Shown here piece after piece: positions 45,825-54,932 of a stretch of 64,000 bases of DNA. A program made the translations under genes and the position numbers. The stretch's first letter is position 1. The number at the start of each line of letters is the position of its first letter. A model generated the notes under the pieces. The model was not told where the DNA came from. It saw nothing but the letters and a program-made list of their open reading frames with translations, and ran no database searches. Source of the DNA: Halobacterium zhouii. Its GTDB lineage: Archaea > Halobacteriota > Halobacteria > Halobacteriales > Halobacteriaceae. The DNA is taken from contig NZ_CP089593.1 in the NCBI RefSeq assembly GCF_021249405.1, forward strand, positions 2,356,001 to 2,420,000, given 5' to 3'.

Positions 45825-48800
45825 ATGCGCACGACAGACACACGTCGGACGTCTGGAGGACGCGCGGTCCTCGCAGGCGTTCTGGTCGCGCTCGTCGCGC
45901 TCGCAGCACTCACTGCGCCCGCGGCGGCCGGCTACGACGGCGAGAACGCAACGATTCACGTAGACGACGACTGGGCAGACAAAGAAGACGGCAACAAGAC
46001 GAGTGCTGGCTACGTCATCGGCACGAACGCCACCGCCACGATACAGGCGGCGATCGACAACGCGTCCAACGGTGACACGGTCCTCGTCCACGACGGCACC
46101 TACACCGAATCCATCGTGATTCAGCAGGACATCACCGTCAAGGCCGCCGACGATGGCGAGGCGACCATTCGGTACGCGCCTGACAGCTCGACGGGGCAAC
46201 CGACCGTGAAGATCGCGGATGACGGGGACTTCGGCGGGCCGACACTCAACGGATTCATCGTCGAACGTATCGCCGCGGACGACCGCGGTTCCGGAGGCGG
46301 GACGCCGTTCGCGCAGGGTGTGCGCGTGTCCACGCCGAACGCGACGGTCACGGACAACAAGGTCACCGGCGTTGGCTTCGACCACGCGTCGAACGCCGGC
46401 ATCATGGTCATCGACGACGAGAGCGGTGACGCGTCCGGCGAGACCGTCACGAACGTCCGCGTCATCGACAACAACGTCTCTGGATTCGAGGGGGCACTCT
46501 CCGCGGCCGCGGCCTACGGTGGCAGCGTCGAGGACACGCTGTTCGACGGGAACACGCTCTCCGGGAACGACGTTCGGGGGCTCGTGCTCGGAGAACCGAA
46601 CGGTACAGTCTCGAACGTCACGCTCGACAACGCCGACTACATCGGCACGGCCGACGGCGCGAACGGCGAAGTCCGCTTCAAGAGCCAGTCGGCTGCACTC
46701 GACTGGGGGGCAGACACACAGGGGGCGACTCTCACGAGCGGCGCCGGCGACTACCTCGTCGGTGACGGGATGTCGATTCAGACCGCCATCGACGCGGCGT
46801 CTGCAGGCGACACCATCACCGTCGAGAACGGTACGTACGCCGGCTTCATGGTGAAGACGGACGTGACGGTCACCGAAGCAGACGGCGCAGACGCGGTCGT
46901 CGACGCCGATGAAGGTGTTACGAACGACGGCGTCGTCGCGTTCCGTGACACCGGGGGCGACGCGGACAACGCGACCATCGCCGGACTCACTGTGGACGCG
47001 AGCGGACAGTCTGACTACACGACCGGCATTTCGGTGTCCGCGGACAACGTCACCATCAGCGGTGTCACAATCCAGGGTGACGCCAACGTCACCGGCATCC
47101 AGACGCAGACCGGCTACGACGGCTCCGGAACGAACGGCGTGCTGGTGACCGAGAGCACCGTCACGGGTGCGAACGTCGGCATCTCGCTGCAGAGCGGGAA
47201 CGACACCGCGACGGACAACACCATCACCGGCGCGACGCTCGAGGGCATCGGCCTGGCGGGCACGAACTACGATGTCTCCGGAAACGACGTCAGCACAGCC
47301 AGCGACGCGCCCGGCATCCGCGTCTACACGACGACGGCGAACGAGGTGGCGGCGTCGAACGCGCTGCTCGCCGCGAACTCGGGCGTCGAAACCGTCGCCT
47401 GGAACGCGAACAGCCACCACTACGCGCGGGACGTGTCCATCGACGGCACGTACTACCACAGCGTGCAGGCGGCAGTCGACGCTGCGTCGTCCGGCGACAC
47501 GGTCCACCTCTCGGACGGCACGTACGACCTCGGTAGTGACCGTCTCGACGTGACGACCGACGGCATCACCATCGAGGGCGAGTCGATGAGCGGCGTGACA
47601 CTCGACGGCTCGGACGCACCGTGGCCGATCTACGTCCACAATCAGAGCGACGTCACGCTCCGGAACTTCACGTTGGAGGGCACAGAACAGGGCGACTCTG
47701 ACGACTCCATCAAGGCCGCGTTCACCGACGGCCTCACCATCGAGAACGTCGCCGTCAACGGCTCCGCCGGCAACGAGATCGACCTGAACAACGTCGTGAA
47801 CGCGACGCTCCGGCACGTCGACGCGAACGGCAACGGCACCGGCGGCGTCGGCGTCGCGCTCACTGCTGTTCAGAACGCGACCCTCGACGACGTCGACACG
47901 TCCGGGAACACCTGGGGCGGCGTCGGACTGTACGACACCGCCGACGACGTCACCGCACCGGACGGCTGGACGCTCCTGCAGAACACCTCGGACGTGACTG
48001 TCACCACCGAGAGCGGCCTCTCGGAGGCCGTCCCGCTGTACTCCGACCAGGCGTACGGCGGCGAACTCGGCGCCCTATATGCGCCCGAGTACGACTACGC
48101 GGTCGAGAACCCCGACCACCGCACGCGCGGCGAGGACTTCGTGTTCTACTCCCAGACGAAGTCCGACGCGGTGTCGCTCGCGCTCGGCCTGGCGAACAAC
48201 AGCAGTTCGACGGTGCAGACGCTCACCGCGAACGCCAACGGCGAGATCGACCTTGGGTCGACGTACGTCGTCGGCACGCAGGGTGGCGACAGTATGAGCA
48301 TCCAGACGGCCGTCGATGCAACTGACGCGGGCGCGACCGTCCGCGTCGGTCTAGGCACGTACAACGAATCCGTCACCATCGACACGGACGACGTGACGCT
48401 GCTCGGCGCTGGCGTCGGTGAGTCGGTCATCGCGCCCGACAGCGGCACCGGCCTGCTCGTCGCGGGTCACACGCCCGCCAGCGGCGAGTCGGCCGACGAC
48501 GTCACCATCGACGGCTTCTCCGTTGACGCCGCGGACGGCGCGTTCGGCGTCGCCGCGTACTCCGAGATCCACAGCAGCGACTACGACACGACCAACCTGA
48601 CCGTCCGGAACGTCGCCATCGACGGCACGGACGCGCTCGGTGTCGGGCTGATGTCCTCGAAGGACGCGACGCTCGACAACGTGACCGTCACCGGCGTCTC
48701 GACCGCAGACCAGGGCGCGCTCGAACTGGTCGGCGTGAAGAACCTCGCCGTGACGGACAGCACCATCGCCGACAACGCGCTCGGCATCAAGATGAAAGCC

Positions 48801-50441
48801 GCGTCCGGCTACGGCGAGAACGGCCCGGTGACCGTGACCGACACGACGTTCAGCGGGAACGACGTGCACGTCGCGGACACGACCGGAACGCTCGACGCGC
48901 AGACGCTCGTCGACGCGAACGCGTTCGACGTGACTTCGCGCGTGACGCCGACCGCCAACCTGACGGTGTACGGGAGCGCGCAGGCGGGCATCGACGCGGC
49001 GTCGTCCGGCGACACGGTGCTCGTCACGGACACTGTCACGGACGGCATCACCATCGGGACGTCCAACGTCACGGTGGCCGGCGTCGGTGACGCAACTGTC
49101 ACGAGCGGCATCGGCTTCCAGAAGCCTGCGTACCCGGACAACGTCACCATCGCCGGGTTCACGTTCGCGGACACGGACACGGCGATCAACGCGAACAATG
49201 CTGGCGACGACCTCACCGTCGTGGACAACGAGTTCGACGGCGTGACGAACGCCCTGGTTCAGGGTGGGGAGGACGGCGGCCAGAGCGACGTGAAGACTGG
49301 CTGGGTTCTCGCAGATAACGACGTGAGCGACGTCGAGACAGGCTTCCGCCTCTGGAACACGGGCGACGTCACGGTCGTCGACAACCACTTCCAGAACCTC
49401 TCGGGGAGCGCGGTCTCCCTGATCGCGGTCGACGGCGCGACTGTCACGGACAACGAGTTCGTGGACACGACGAAGGCAGGCGTTTACGTCGATGGGGCGT
49501 TCATGGACGCCTTCGACGCGACCACGGCGAACGTCAGCATCGTCGGGAACACGTTCGATGACGCTGGCGACGCCGACACGAAGTACGTGCAGGCTGCGGT
49601 GCTGACCGGCTCGAACCTCGCGGACCTCGACGAGGTCGACGTGCACCGGAACGCGTTCCGGAACATGTCGACGTACGCCATCTACGCAGACGCCGGTGCC
49701 AGCGCGGCCGGCACCATCAACGCGCGGTTCAACTGGTTCGGCGAGGCGAGCGGCCCGGATGCAAGCGAGATGGGGAGCGACGTCACCTACGACTCGTTCC
49801 TCACTGCGCCGCCGGGCGAGACGAGCCAGGCACTCCAGCAGTACGGTCACGACTTCACCGTTCCGGGCGACGGCGTGCCGCACGCCGTCGGCTTCCCGGC
49901 GGACGTGGACGCGACCTACGGTGAACTGTTCGCCGACTGCAACGGCGTCGTCTACATCTTCGACGCCGAGGACGAGGCGTGGCAGCAGGTCGACGCGGAG
50001 AGGCAGGTCGACCCGATGGATGCCGTGGTCGTCGTGGCCGACGAGCGGATAGAGGTCACGGTCGACTACGAGGACGCAGCGAGCGACGAACTGACGACGC
50101 CCGGCGAGAAGAACCTCGAGGCGGGCTGGAACTTCGTCGCGGCGCCCCAGCACGGCTCCGCGGAGACGGCGTTCGCCGCGACCGCTGGCGGCGACGTGGT
50201 CCGCGTCATCTCCCAGTACGAGACGGCCGCGAGTGCGCCGTACGGCTGGAACGGTGACGGCTTCGGGACGTACACCTTCGACCAGTCCGGGCAGGCGTCC
50301 GCGGCCACGCCGACCGTGTCGCCGTACGGCGGCTACTGGGTGTACGCGAGCGACGACGGCTCGCTCGCGGGCGTGACGTACCCCGGCATGGCGTACAGCG
50401 AGATGATCGACGCGCTGACGACCACCGGAGGGTCGGCGTAG
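45825..50441 (+). CDS. Large secreted parallel beta-helix surface protein
   Basis: About 1538 residues. A signal peptide (RAVLAGVLVALVALAALTAP, cleavage after AAA near residue 35) precedes five modules that each open with an S/TIQxAIDxAxxGDTVxVxxGTY segment (near residues 72, 317, 545, 823 and 1048). Each module is followed by pectate-lyase/NosD-like coils rich in NVT, DN and GN turns. Many N-x-S/T sites suggest N-glycosylation. The C-terminal ~170 residues are a separate domain ending in VSPYGGYWVYASDDG, with no membrane anchor. An ATG at 45801 is an alternative start. Likely a cell-surface or secreted adhesin or polysaccharide-binding protein; enzymatic activity cannot be claimed. Confidence 0.82.
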   Translation: MRTTDTRRTSGGRAVLAGVLVALVALAALTAPAAAGYDGENATIHVDDDWADKEDGNKTSAGYVIGTNATATIQAAIDNASNGDTVLVHDGTYTESIVIQQDITVKAADDGEATIRYAPDSSTGQPTVKIADDGDFGGPTLNGFIVERIAADDRGSGGGTPFAQGVRVSTPNATVTDNKVTGVGFDHASNAGIMVIDDESGDASGETVTNVRVIDNNVSGFEGALSAAAAYGGSVEDTLFDGNTLSGNDVRGLVLGEPNGTVSNVTLDNADYIGTADGANGEVRFKSQSAALDWGADTQGATLTSGAGDYLVGDGMSIQTAIDAASAGDTITVENGTYAGFMVKTDVTVTEADGADAVVDADEGVTNDGVVAFRDTGGDADNATIAGLTVDASGQSDYTTGISVSADNVTISGVTIQGDANVTGIQTQTGYDGSGTNGVLVTESTVTGANVGISLQSGNDTATDNTITGATLEGIGLAGTNYDVSGNDVSTASDAPGIRVYTTTANEVAASNALLAANSGVETVAWNANSHHYARDVSIDGTYYHSVQAAVDAASSGDTVHLSDGTYDLGSDRLDVTTDGITIEGESMSGVTLDGSDAPWPIYVHNQSDVTLRNFTLEGTEQGDSDDSIKAAFTDGLTIENVAVNGSAGNEIDLNNVVNATLRHVDANGNGTGGVGVALTAVQNATLDDVDTSGNTWGGVGLYDTADDVTAPDGWTLLQNTSDVTVTTESGLSEAVPLYSDQAYGGELGALYAPEYDYAVENPDHRTRGEDFVFYSQTKSDAVSLALGLANNSSSTVQTLTANANGEIDLGSTYVVGTQGGDSMSIQTAVDATDAGATVRVGLGTYNESVTIDTDDVTLLGAGVGESVIAPDSGTGLLVAGHTPASGESADDVTIDGFSVDAADGAFGVAAYSEIHSSDYDTTNLTVRNVAIDGTDALGVGLMSSKDATLDNVTVTGVSTADQGALELVGVKNLAVTDSTIADNALGIKMKAASGYGENGPVTVTDTTFSGNDVHVADTTGTLDAQTLVDANAFDVTSRVTPTANLTVYGSAQAGIDAASSGDTVLVTDTVTDGITIGTSNVTVAGVGDATVTSGIGFQKPAYPDNVTIAGFTFADTDTAINANNAGDDLTVVDNEFDGVTNALVQGGEDGGQSDVKTGWVLADNDVSDVETGFRLWNTGDVTVVDNHFQNLSGSAVSLIAVDGATVTDNEFVDTTKAGVYVDGAFMDAFDATTANVSIVGNTFDDAGDADTKYVQAAVLTGSNLADLDEVDVHRNAFRNMSTYAIYADAGASAAGTINARFNWFGEASGPDASEMGSDVTYDSFLTAPPGETSQALQQYGHDFTVPGDGVPHAVGFPADVDATYGELFADCNGVVYIFDAEDEAWQQVDAERQVDPMDAVVVVADERIEVTVDYEDAASDELTTPGEKNLEAGWNFVAAPQHGSAETAFAATAGGDVVRVISQYETAASAPYGWNGDGFGTYTFDQSGQASAATPTVSPYGGYWVYASDDGSLAGVTYPGMAYSEMIDALTTTGGSA

Positions 50442-52070
50442 ATGTCCCGCCGCGTCGCCATCGTCGTGGTGATCGGGCTGGTGCTCGCGCCGCTGGCGGC
50501 GACGGGCGCGGCAGCGACGCCGCCGTCGCCGCCCGCCGCGTACTACGGCGATGTCACGGTGAACGGCGAATCGGCGCCCGCGGGCGTCACCGTCGAGGCG
50601 GTCGTCGACGGCGAGGTTCGTGCGTCGCTGACGACGTCCGAGGGCGGCGCGCTCGGCGGCGCCGGAGCGTTCGACGAGAAACTCGTCGTCGAGGGTACTG
50701 CAGGCGAGAACGTGACGTTCCGTGTCGGCGACCATGCGGTGAAGACCGTCGCGTGGGAGTCCGGCGCGCACGAACAGGTCTCCCTCTCGGTGACGGACGG
50801 CGCCGCGCCGACGCCGGCGGTGAGCGCACCCGACAGCGTTCCCGCCGGCACGACGGTCCGCTTCGACGCCACGGGGTCGACCGACGACGTCGGCGTCGTG
50901 GACTACGAGTGGACGCTGCCGGACGGCACGACGGTTGCGGGAACGACCGCCGACGTGACCTTCGAGCAGGCCGGCGAATACACGGTCTCCATCGCGGTGA
51001 CGGACGCCGCGGGGAACACCGAGACGACGGCGGCGTCTATCACGGTCACGGACGCCGGGAACGGCGGCTCGAACGCCGGTGACTCGGACCCCGGTGGGTC
51101 CGACGACTCGTCGCCAGCAGACGATACCAGTGAGCACGCGCCCGACGTGGTCGTCGGCGAGAACGCGGTGAACGTCGCGTTCACCGAACTGCCCGCGGAC
51201 ACGCCAGCGACGGCGGTGTTCGCGAACACGGCCGCGACGAGCGCGAACGGCGTCTCGCTGAACGAACTGACGCTGTCGACGACCCGCGAGACGAACGTCA
51301 CGCTCGACGTGAGCGCGAGCGAGTCGGTTCCGGCGGGAACGCCGGCCGTCGGGTCGGGCTCCCTGCTCTACCTGAACGTCTCGGAGTCCGTTTCGGAGGA
51401 CGCGCTCGGCGAGGTCACGTTCGGCTTCACGGTGAGCGAGAAACGCCTCGCCGCCGCGAACGCCGACCCGAGTGAGGTGTCGCTGTGGCGCTACCACGAC
51501 GGCGAGTGGGCGCAACTCGACACGCAGGTCGCGGGACAGACCGGAGACGCCTACCGGTTCAACGCGACGTCGCCCGGGCTCTCGGTGTTCGCGGTGCGCG
51601 CCGCCTCCGCCGACGTGTCCGTCGAGAGCGCGGACCTCGGCGACTCCTCGGTGACCGTCGGCGACAGCGTGGCGGTGTCCGCCACGCTCGTCAACGACGG
51701 CGCCGCGAACGGGAGCGCCACCGTGCCGTTCGTCGTGGACGGGGAGACCATCACTGAACGAACGGTCATGGTGCCCGCGAACGGCGAGCGCACCGTCTCG
51801 GTCACGTACACGCCCGGGAGCGAGGGCACGTACGACGTACGCGTCGGCAATGTCTCCGCGGGGACGCTCGACGTCACCGCGGCGGGGACGACCGACGCGC
51901 CGGACGACCAGTCGACCACGGCGGCACCGGACAACCAGGACCAACCCGACGGGCCACCGACCGGCCCGACTAGGGAGCCGAGTGGCTTCTCGGCGACGAG
52001 CGTCGCGGCGGTTGGTCTCATCGTCGCGGCGGTGCTCGGGCTGTTCCTGCTCGCCCGTCGGCGGGCCTGA
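50442..52070 (+). CDS. PKD / PGF-pre-PGF domain surface protein with C-terminal anchor
   Basis: A 542-residue secreted protein. Signal peptide MSRRVAIVVVIGLVLAPLAA; a small N-terminal carboxypeptidase-regulatory-like domain; a PKD domain (RFDATGSTDDVGVVDYEWTL, about residues 143-155 onward); a Gly/Ser/Asp linker; a PGF-pre-PGF domain (VVVGENAVNVAFTELPADTP ... SPGLSVFAVRA); a CARDB-like domain (VTVGDSVAVSATLVNDG); a Pro/Thr/Gln-rich stalk; and the tail PSGFSATSVAAVGLIVAAVL with final LLARRRA. The tail resembles an archaeosortase PGF-CTERM signal but reads S-G-F instead of P-G-F. Its ATG directly abuts the stop of the beta-helix gene, implying that the two work together. Confidence 0.82.
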   Translation: MSRRVAIVVVIGLVLAPLAATGAAATPPSPPAAYYGDVTVNGESAPAGVTVEAVVDGEVRASLTTSEGGALGGAGAFDEKLVVEGTAGENVTFRVGDHAVKTVAWESGAHEQVSLSVTDGAAPTPAVSAPDSVPAGTTVRFDATGSTDDVGVVDYEWTLPDGTTVAGTTADVTFEQAGEYTVSIAVTDAAGNTETTAASITVTDAGNGGSNAGDSDPGGSDDSSPADDTSEHAPDVVVGENAVNVAFTELPADTPATAVFANTAATSANGVSLNELTLSTTRETNVTLDVSASESVPAGTPAVGSGSLLYLNVSESVSEDALGEVTFGFTVSEKRLAAANADPSEVSLWRYHDGEWAQLDTQVAGQTGDAYRFNATSPGLSVFAVRAASADVSVESADLGDSSVTVGDSVAVSATLVNDGAANGSATVPFVVDGETITERTVMVPANGERTVSVTYTPGSEGTYDVRVGNVSAGTLDVTAAGTTDAPDDQSTTAAPDNQDQPDGPPTGPTREPSGFSATSVAAVGLIVAAVLGLFLLARRRA

Positions 52071-52101
52071 CTGCCGCCGCGGGGTGAGCCATAACCCGGC
52101 T

Positions 52102-52250
52102 CTCGCCACTGCTCTTCTCGCCACTGACTTTCTCGCCACTGACTTTCTCGCCACTGACTTTCTCGCCACTGACTTTCTCGCCACTGACTTTCTCGCCACT
52201 GACTTTCTCGCCACTGACTTTCTCGCCACTGACTTTCTCGCCACCTCTTT
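52102..52250 (+). repeat. 15-bp tandem repeat, ten copies
   Basis: CTCGCCACTGACTTT recurs with exact 15-bp period from 52102 to about 52250: units at 52102, 52117, 52132 and onward to 52237. The first two and the last are variant, the middle ones identical. The period keeps reading frame; in the rhomboid frame it reads as repeated T-D-F-L-A. No stop codon interrupts that frame from a GTG at 52084 to the rhomboid ATG. Confidence 0.9.
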
Positions 52251-52275
52251 CTACGCGGGTCGTGAACCCGAGCGC

Positions 52276-53142
52276 ATGGCGACCGGCGTGGAACGAGAAT
52301 CGCGGCTCCGTGCGGCGCTCGCGGCCGCCGGCAGGCCGGCTGACGCCGCCGCGCTTGCGGTCGTTCCCGCGCTGTTACTCGCCGCGTTCGCGCTCCCCGA
52401 GGCGACCCGGGTCGGCCTCGTGCTCGACTACGAGTCGCCGACCATCGCTTCGATGTACGCCTCGCACTTCGTTCACTTCTCGGTCGCGCATCTCGCCACG
52501 AATCTCGCGGTGTACGCGCTCGCGGCGGTGCCTGCGTACTGCTACTGCGTGCTCGCCGGCCGACGAAACGACTTCTTCGCGGCGTTCGTCGTCGTCCTGA
52601 CGGCGTTCCCGTTCGCGCTCTCCGCGCTGAACGTCGCGCTCGTCCGGCCCCGCGTCGGCTACGGCTTCTCCGGGCTGGCGATAGCGTTCGTCGGCTTCCT
52701 CCCGGTCGCGCTCGCGTTGTACGCCGGCGAGCGCGTCGCGCCGGCGGTGACACTCGACCACGCGCCGCTGCTGTTCTTCGTCGGGGTTGGCGTCACCACC
52801 GCGCTCGTCGCGACCGCGGGCTCACCGTCCGCGCTCACGCTCACGGCGCTCACCGCGTCCGCCGCGGGGGTCGCACTCTACGGCGCGTCACTGTGGCGCG
52901 CGCTCGGCGCGAGTGGTTTCCGGCGCGCCGCCGCCAGCGTCGGCGACGCGGAGTTCGCGGCGGTCGGCGTAGTCCTCGTCGTGCTGTTCCCGTTCGTCGC
53001 GTTCCCCCAGGACATCGCGGTGCGCGGTGGCGTGCTGAACGTCTACGCGCACCTGCTGGGCTACTGTCTGGGGTTCATCGTGCCGTTCGCCGCGCTCCGG
53101 GTGGCGCCGTCGACGACCGGGGGCGCACGCCCGCGGCAGTAG
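52276..53142 (+). CDS. Rhomboid-type intramembrane serine protease
   Basis: A 288-residue membrane protein with about seven helices. The rhomboid marks are an H-x-x-H-x3-A-H-L-x2-N motif in HFVHFSVAHLATNLAVYAL (about residues 65-83), the catalytic Ser in YGFSGLAIA (GxSG), and the catalytic His in NVYAHLLGYCLGF. Rhomboids cleave membrane proteins within their transmembrane segment. It follows two surface-protein genes, whose anchored product could be a substrate. ATG 52276 begins at a sensible N-terminus. A GTG at 52084, 13 bp after the upstream stop, would add 64 residues made mainly of LATDF repeats. Confidence 0.8.
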   Translation: MATGVERESRLRAALAAAGRPADAAALAVVPALLLAAFALPEATRVGLVLDYESPTIASMYASHFVHFSVAHLATNLAVYALAAVPAYCYCVLAGRRNDFFAAFVVVLTAFPFALSALNVALVRPRVGYGFSGLAIAFVGFLPVALALYAGERVAPAVTLDHAPLLFFVGVGVTTALVATAGSPSALTLTALTASAAGVALYGASLWRALGASGFRRAAASVGDAEFAAVGVVLVVLFPFVAFPQDIAVRGGVLNVYAHLLGYCLGFIVPFAALRVAPSTTGGARPRQ

Positions 53143-53203
53143 TAGTCTGAACGGTGGACGCGGGCGTCGTACCACCAGTCTCGAACGCTGTTCGGAGTCA
53201 CTC

Positions 53204-53227
53204 TTATACGTCACTCACGGAAACGTA
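53204..53227 (+). promoter_or_regulatory. wtp promoter with short inverted repeat
   Basis: TTATA (53204-53208) is centred about 26 nt upstream of ATG 53232. TACGT (53207-53211) and ACGTA (53223-53227) form a 5-bp inverted repeat between the TATA box and the start codon, a possible oxyanion-responsive operator. Confidence 0.4.
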
Positions 53228-53231
53228 GTGT

Positions 53232-54146
53232 ATGGCCGCTGGCGATGCGTCGATTTCTCGCCGGGAGGTGCTCACCGGAACGACCGCCGTCCTCGGTGGT
53301 ATCGCCGGCTGCACCACGACCCTGGGTACACGCGGGTCGACCCCGGTCTCGATGCTCGCCGCCGGAAGTCTGAACAACGCGCTGGAGAACGGCCTGAAGC
53401 CGCGCGTCGACGCGACGCTGCAGGTCGAAGCCCACGGCTCCGCCGAAGTCGCGCGCCTCGTCGCGGCGGGCCAGAAGGACCCCGACGTGGTCTCCGTTTC
53501 TGACCTCGCGTTGTTTGCCTCGCCACTGCAACCGCCGTGGTTCGCCGAGTTCGCGACGAACGCCATCGTCGTGGCGTACAACGCCGACACGGAGGGCGGT
53601 CAGCGAATCGCAGATGCCGGCAGAGACGGCTGGTACCGCCCACTACTCGGCGGTGAGGTCGCACTCGGGCGGACGGACCCCGACCTCGACCCGTTGGGCT
53701 ACCGAACGCTGTTCGTCCTCGAACTCGCGTCCCGGTTCTACGACGCGGACGCCGACCTCCGGGACGCGATTCCCCGCCGGCGGCAGGTGTACCCGGAAAC
53801 GCAACTCGTCAGCCAGTTCGAGACGGGCGCCATCGACGCGGCGATCACGTACCGGAACATGGCCGTCGAGCGGGGGTACGACTACGTCGAGTTGCCCGCC
53901 GAAATCGACCTCAGTGACCCCGCGTACGCCGACAACTACGCGACGGCCACCTACGAGTTGCCGAGTGGGATGGTCGTCGAGGGCGGCGTCGTGAACTACG
54001 CTTCGACCGTCCGCCACGAGTCACCGGCAGTGTTCGACGTGTTCGACGCCCACGTCACGGGCGACTACTTGACCGACTTCGGCTTCACCGTCCCGGACGA
54101 CTATCCACGATTCACTGGCAATGTTCCCGACAGAGTCACGAACTGA
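53232..54146 (+). CDS. wtpA: Tungstate/molybdate ABC transporter substrate-binding protein
   Basis: A 304-residue binding protein. A Tat-like signal (SRREVLTGTTAVLGGIAGC) carries a lipobox Cys. The oxyanion fold shows SMLAAGSLNNALENGLKPRV (the AGSL phosphate-like loop), EAHGSAEVARLVAAGQKDPD, DVVSVSDLALF, and the hallmark GRTDPDLDPLGYRTLFVLEL. It ends with a VIA-type DAAITYRNMAVERGYDYVEL. It captures tungstate or molybdate for pterin enzymes. Its end overlaps the permease gene by 26 bp. Confidence 0.88.
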   Translation: MAAGDASISRREVLTGTTAVLGGIAGCTTTLGTRGSTPVSMLAAGSLNNALENGLKPRVDATLQVEAHGSAEVARLVAAGQKDPDVVSVSDLALFASPLQPPWFAEFATNAIVVAYNADTEGGQRIADAGRDGWYRPLLGGEVALGRTDPDLDPLGYRTLFVLELASRFYDADADLRDAIPRRRQVYPETQLVSQFETGAIDAAITYRNMAVERGYDYVELPAEIDLSDPAYADNYATATYELPSGMVVEGGVVNYASTVRHESPAVFDVFDAHVTGDYLTDFGFTVPDDYPRFTGNVPDRVTN

Positions 54147-54930
54147 CGGCGCCACCGGGCGCTTCGACTGGTTGTCAGTCACGTTCCTGCTCGGTGCGGT
54201 GTTGCTCTGTTACTACCTCGTGCCGCTCCTCTCGCTCGTCGTCAGCCAACCGCCCGGCGTCGTCCTCCGCCGCGTCACTGCGCCGGACGTCGTCTCCGCC
54301 GCGACGACGTCGCTCACCGCGTCGCTCGCGAGTGCGGCGATAGCGACGGTGTTCGGCCTGCCGCTCGCGTACTGGCTGGCGCGGACTGACAGCGAGGCGA
54401 AGACGCTCGTGACCGCGCTGGTCGTGTTACCGCTCGTCCTCCCGCCCATCGTCAGCGGGATGGTGCTGCTCACCGTCGTCGGCCCGGAGACGCTCCTCGG
54501 GGAGTTCGCCGCGTCCAGCGGCCTGCCGCTGACGCGTTCGACTGCGGGCGTCGTACTCGCACAGACGTTCGTCTCGTCGCCGTTTCTGGTGGTCACCGCC
54601 AAAGCGGCCTTCGAGAGCGTCGACGGGAGCCTCGAGTACGCGTCGCGTTCCCTCGGCAAGAGCCGACTCGCGACGTTCCGCCGGGTGACACTCCCAATCG
54701 CATGGCCGGGTATTCTCGCCGGCATCACGCTGGCGTTCGCCCGCGCCATCGGCGAGTTCGGCGCGACGCTCATGCTCGCGTACTACCCGCGAACGATGCC
54801 GGTGCAGATCTGGGTCTCGTTCACCACACTCGGCCTGGAGAACGCGTTCCCCGTCGCGGTCATCCTCGTCGGCATCGCCGTCGCGACCCTGCTCGTTCTC
54901 AACGCCCTCGGCACGAACCCCCTGGAGTGA
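54121..54930 (+). CDS. wtpB: Tungstate/molybdate ABC transporter permease
   Basis: A 269-residue permease with about six helices. The EAA loop is EYASRSLGKSRLATFRRVTLPIAWPGI, followed by FARAIGEFGATLMLAYY, typical of ModB/WtpB. The start overlaps the wtpA end and the stop is 2 bp before wtpC, so the three genes form one operon. Confidence 0.9.
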   Translation: MFPTESRTDGATGRFDWLSVTFLLGAVLLCYYLVPLLSLVVSQPPGVVLRRVTAPDVVSAATTSLTASLASAAIATVFGLPLAYWLARTDSEAKTLVTALVVLPLVLPPIVSGMVLLTVVGPETLLGEFAASSGLPLTRSTAGVVLAQTFVSSPFLVVTAKAAFESVDGSLEYASRSLGKSRLATFRRVTLPIAWPGILAGITLAFARAIGEFGATLMLAYYPRTMPVQIWVSFTTLGLENAFPVAVILVGIAVATLLVLNALGTNPLE

Positions 54931-54932
54931 CC

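Noticed and set aside
48351..52244. A 1297-codon minus-strand open frame antisense to the surface operon, including S-V-A-R-K repeats
   Set aside because: It is a shadow of the G+C-rich plus-strand genes. It has Arg/Val-rich composition, no domain and no promoter, while the plus-strand frames have signal peptides and known domains.
52102..52250. CRISPR array
   Set aside because: The repeats are directly adjacent with no unique spacers, and no cas genes are present in the window.
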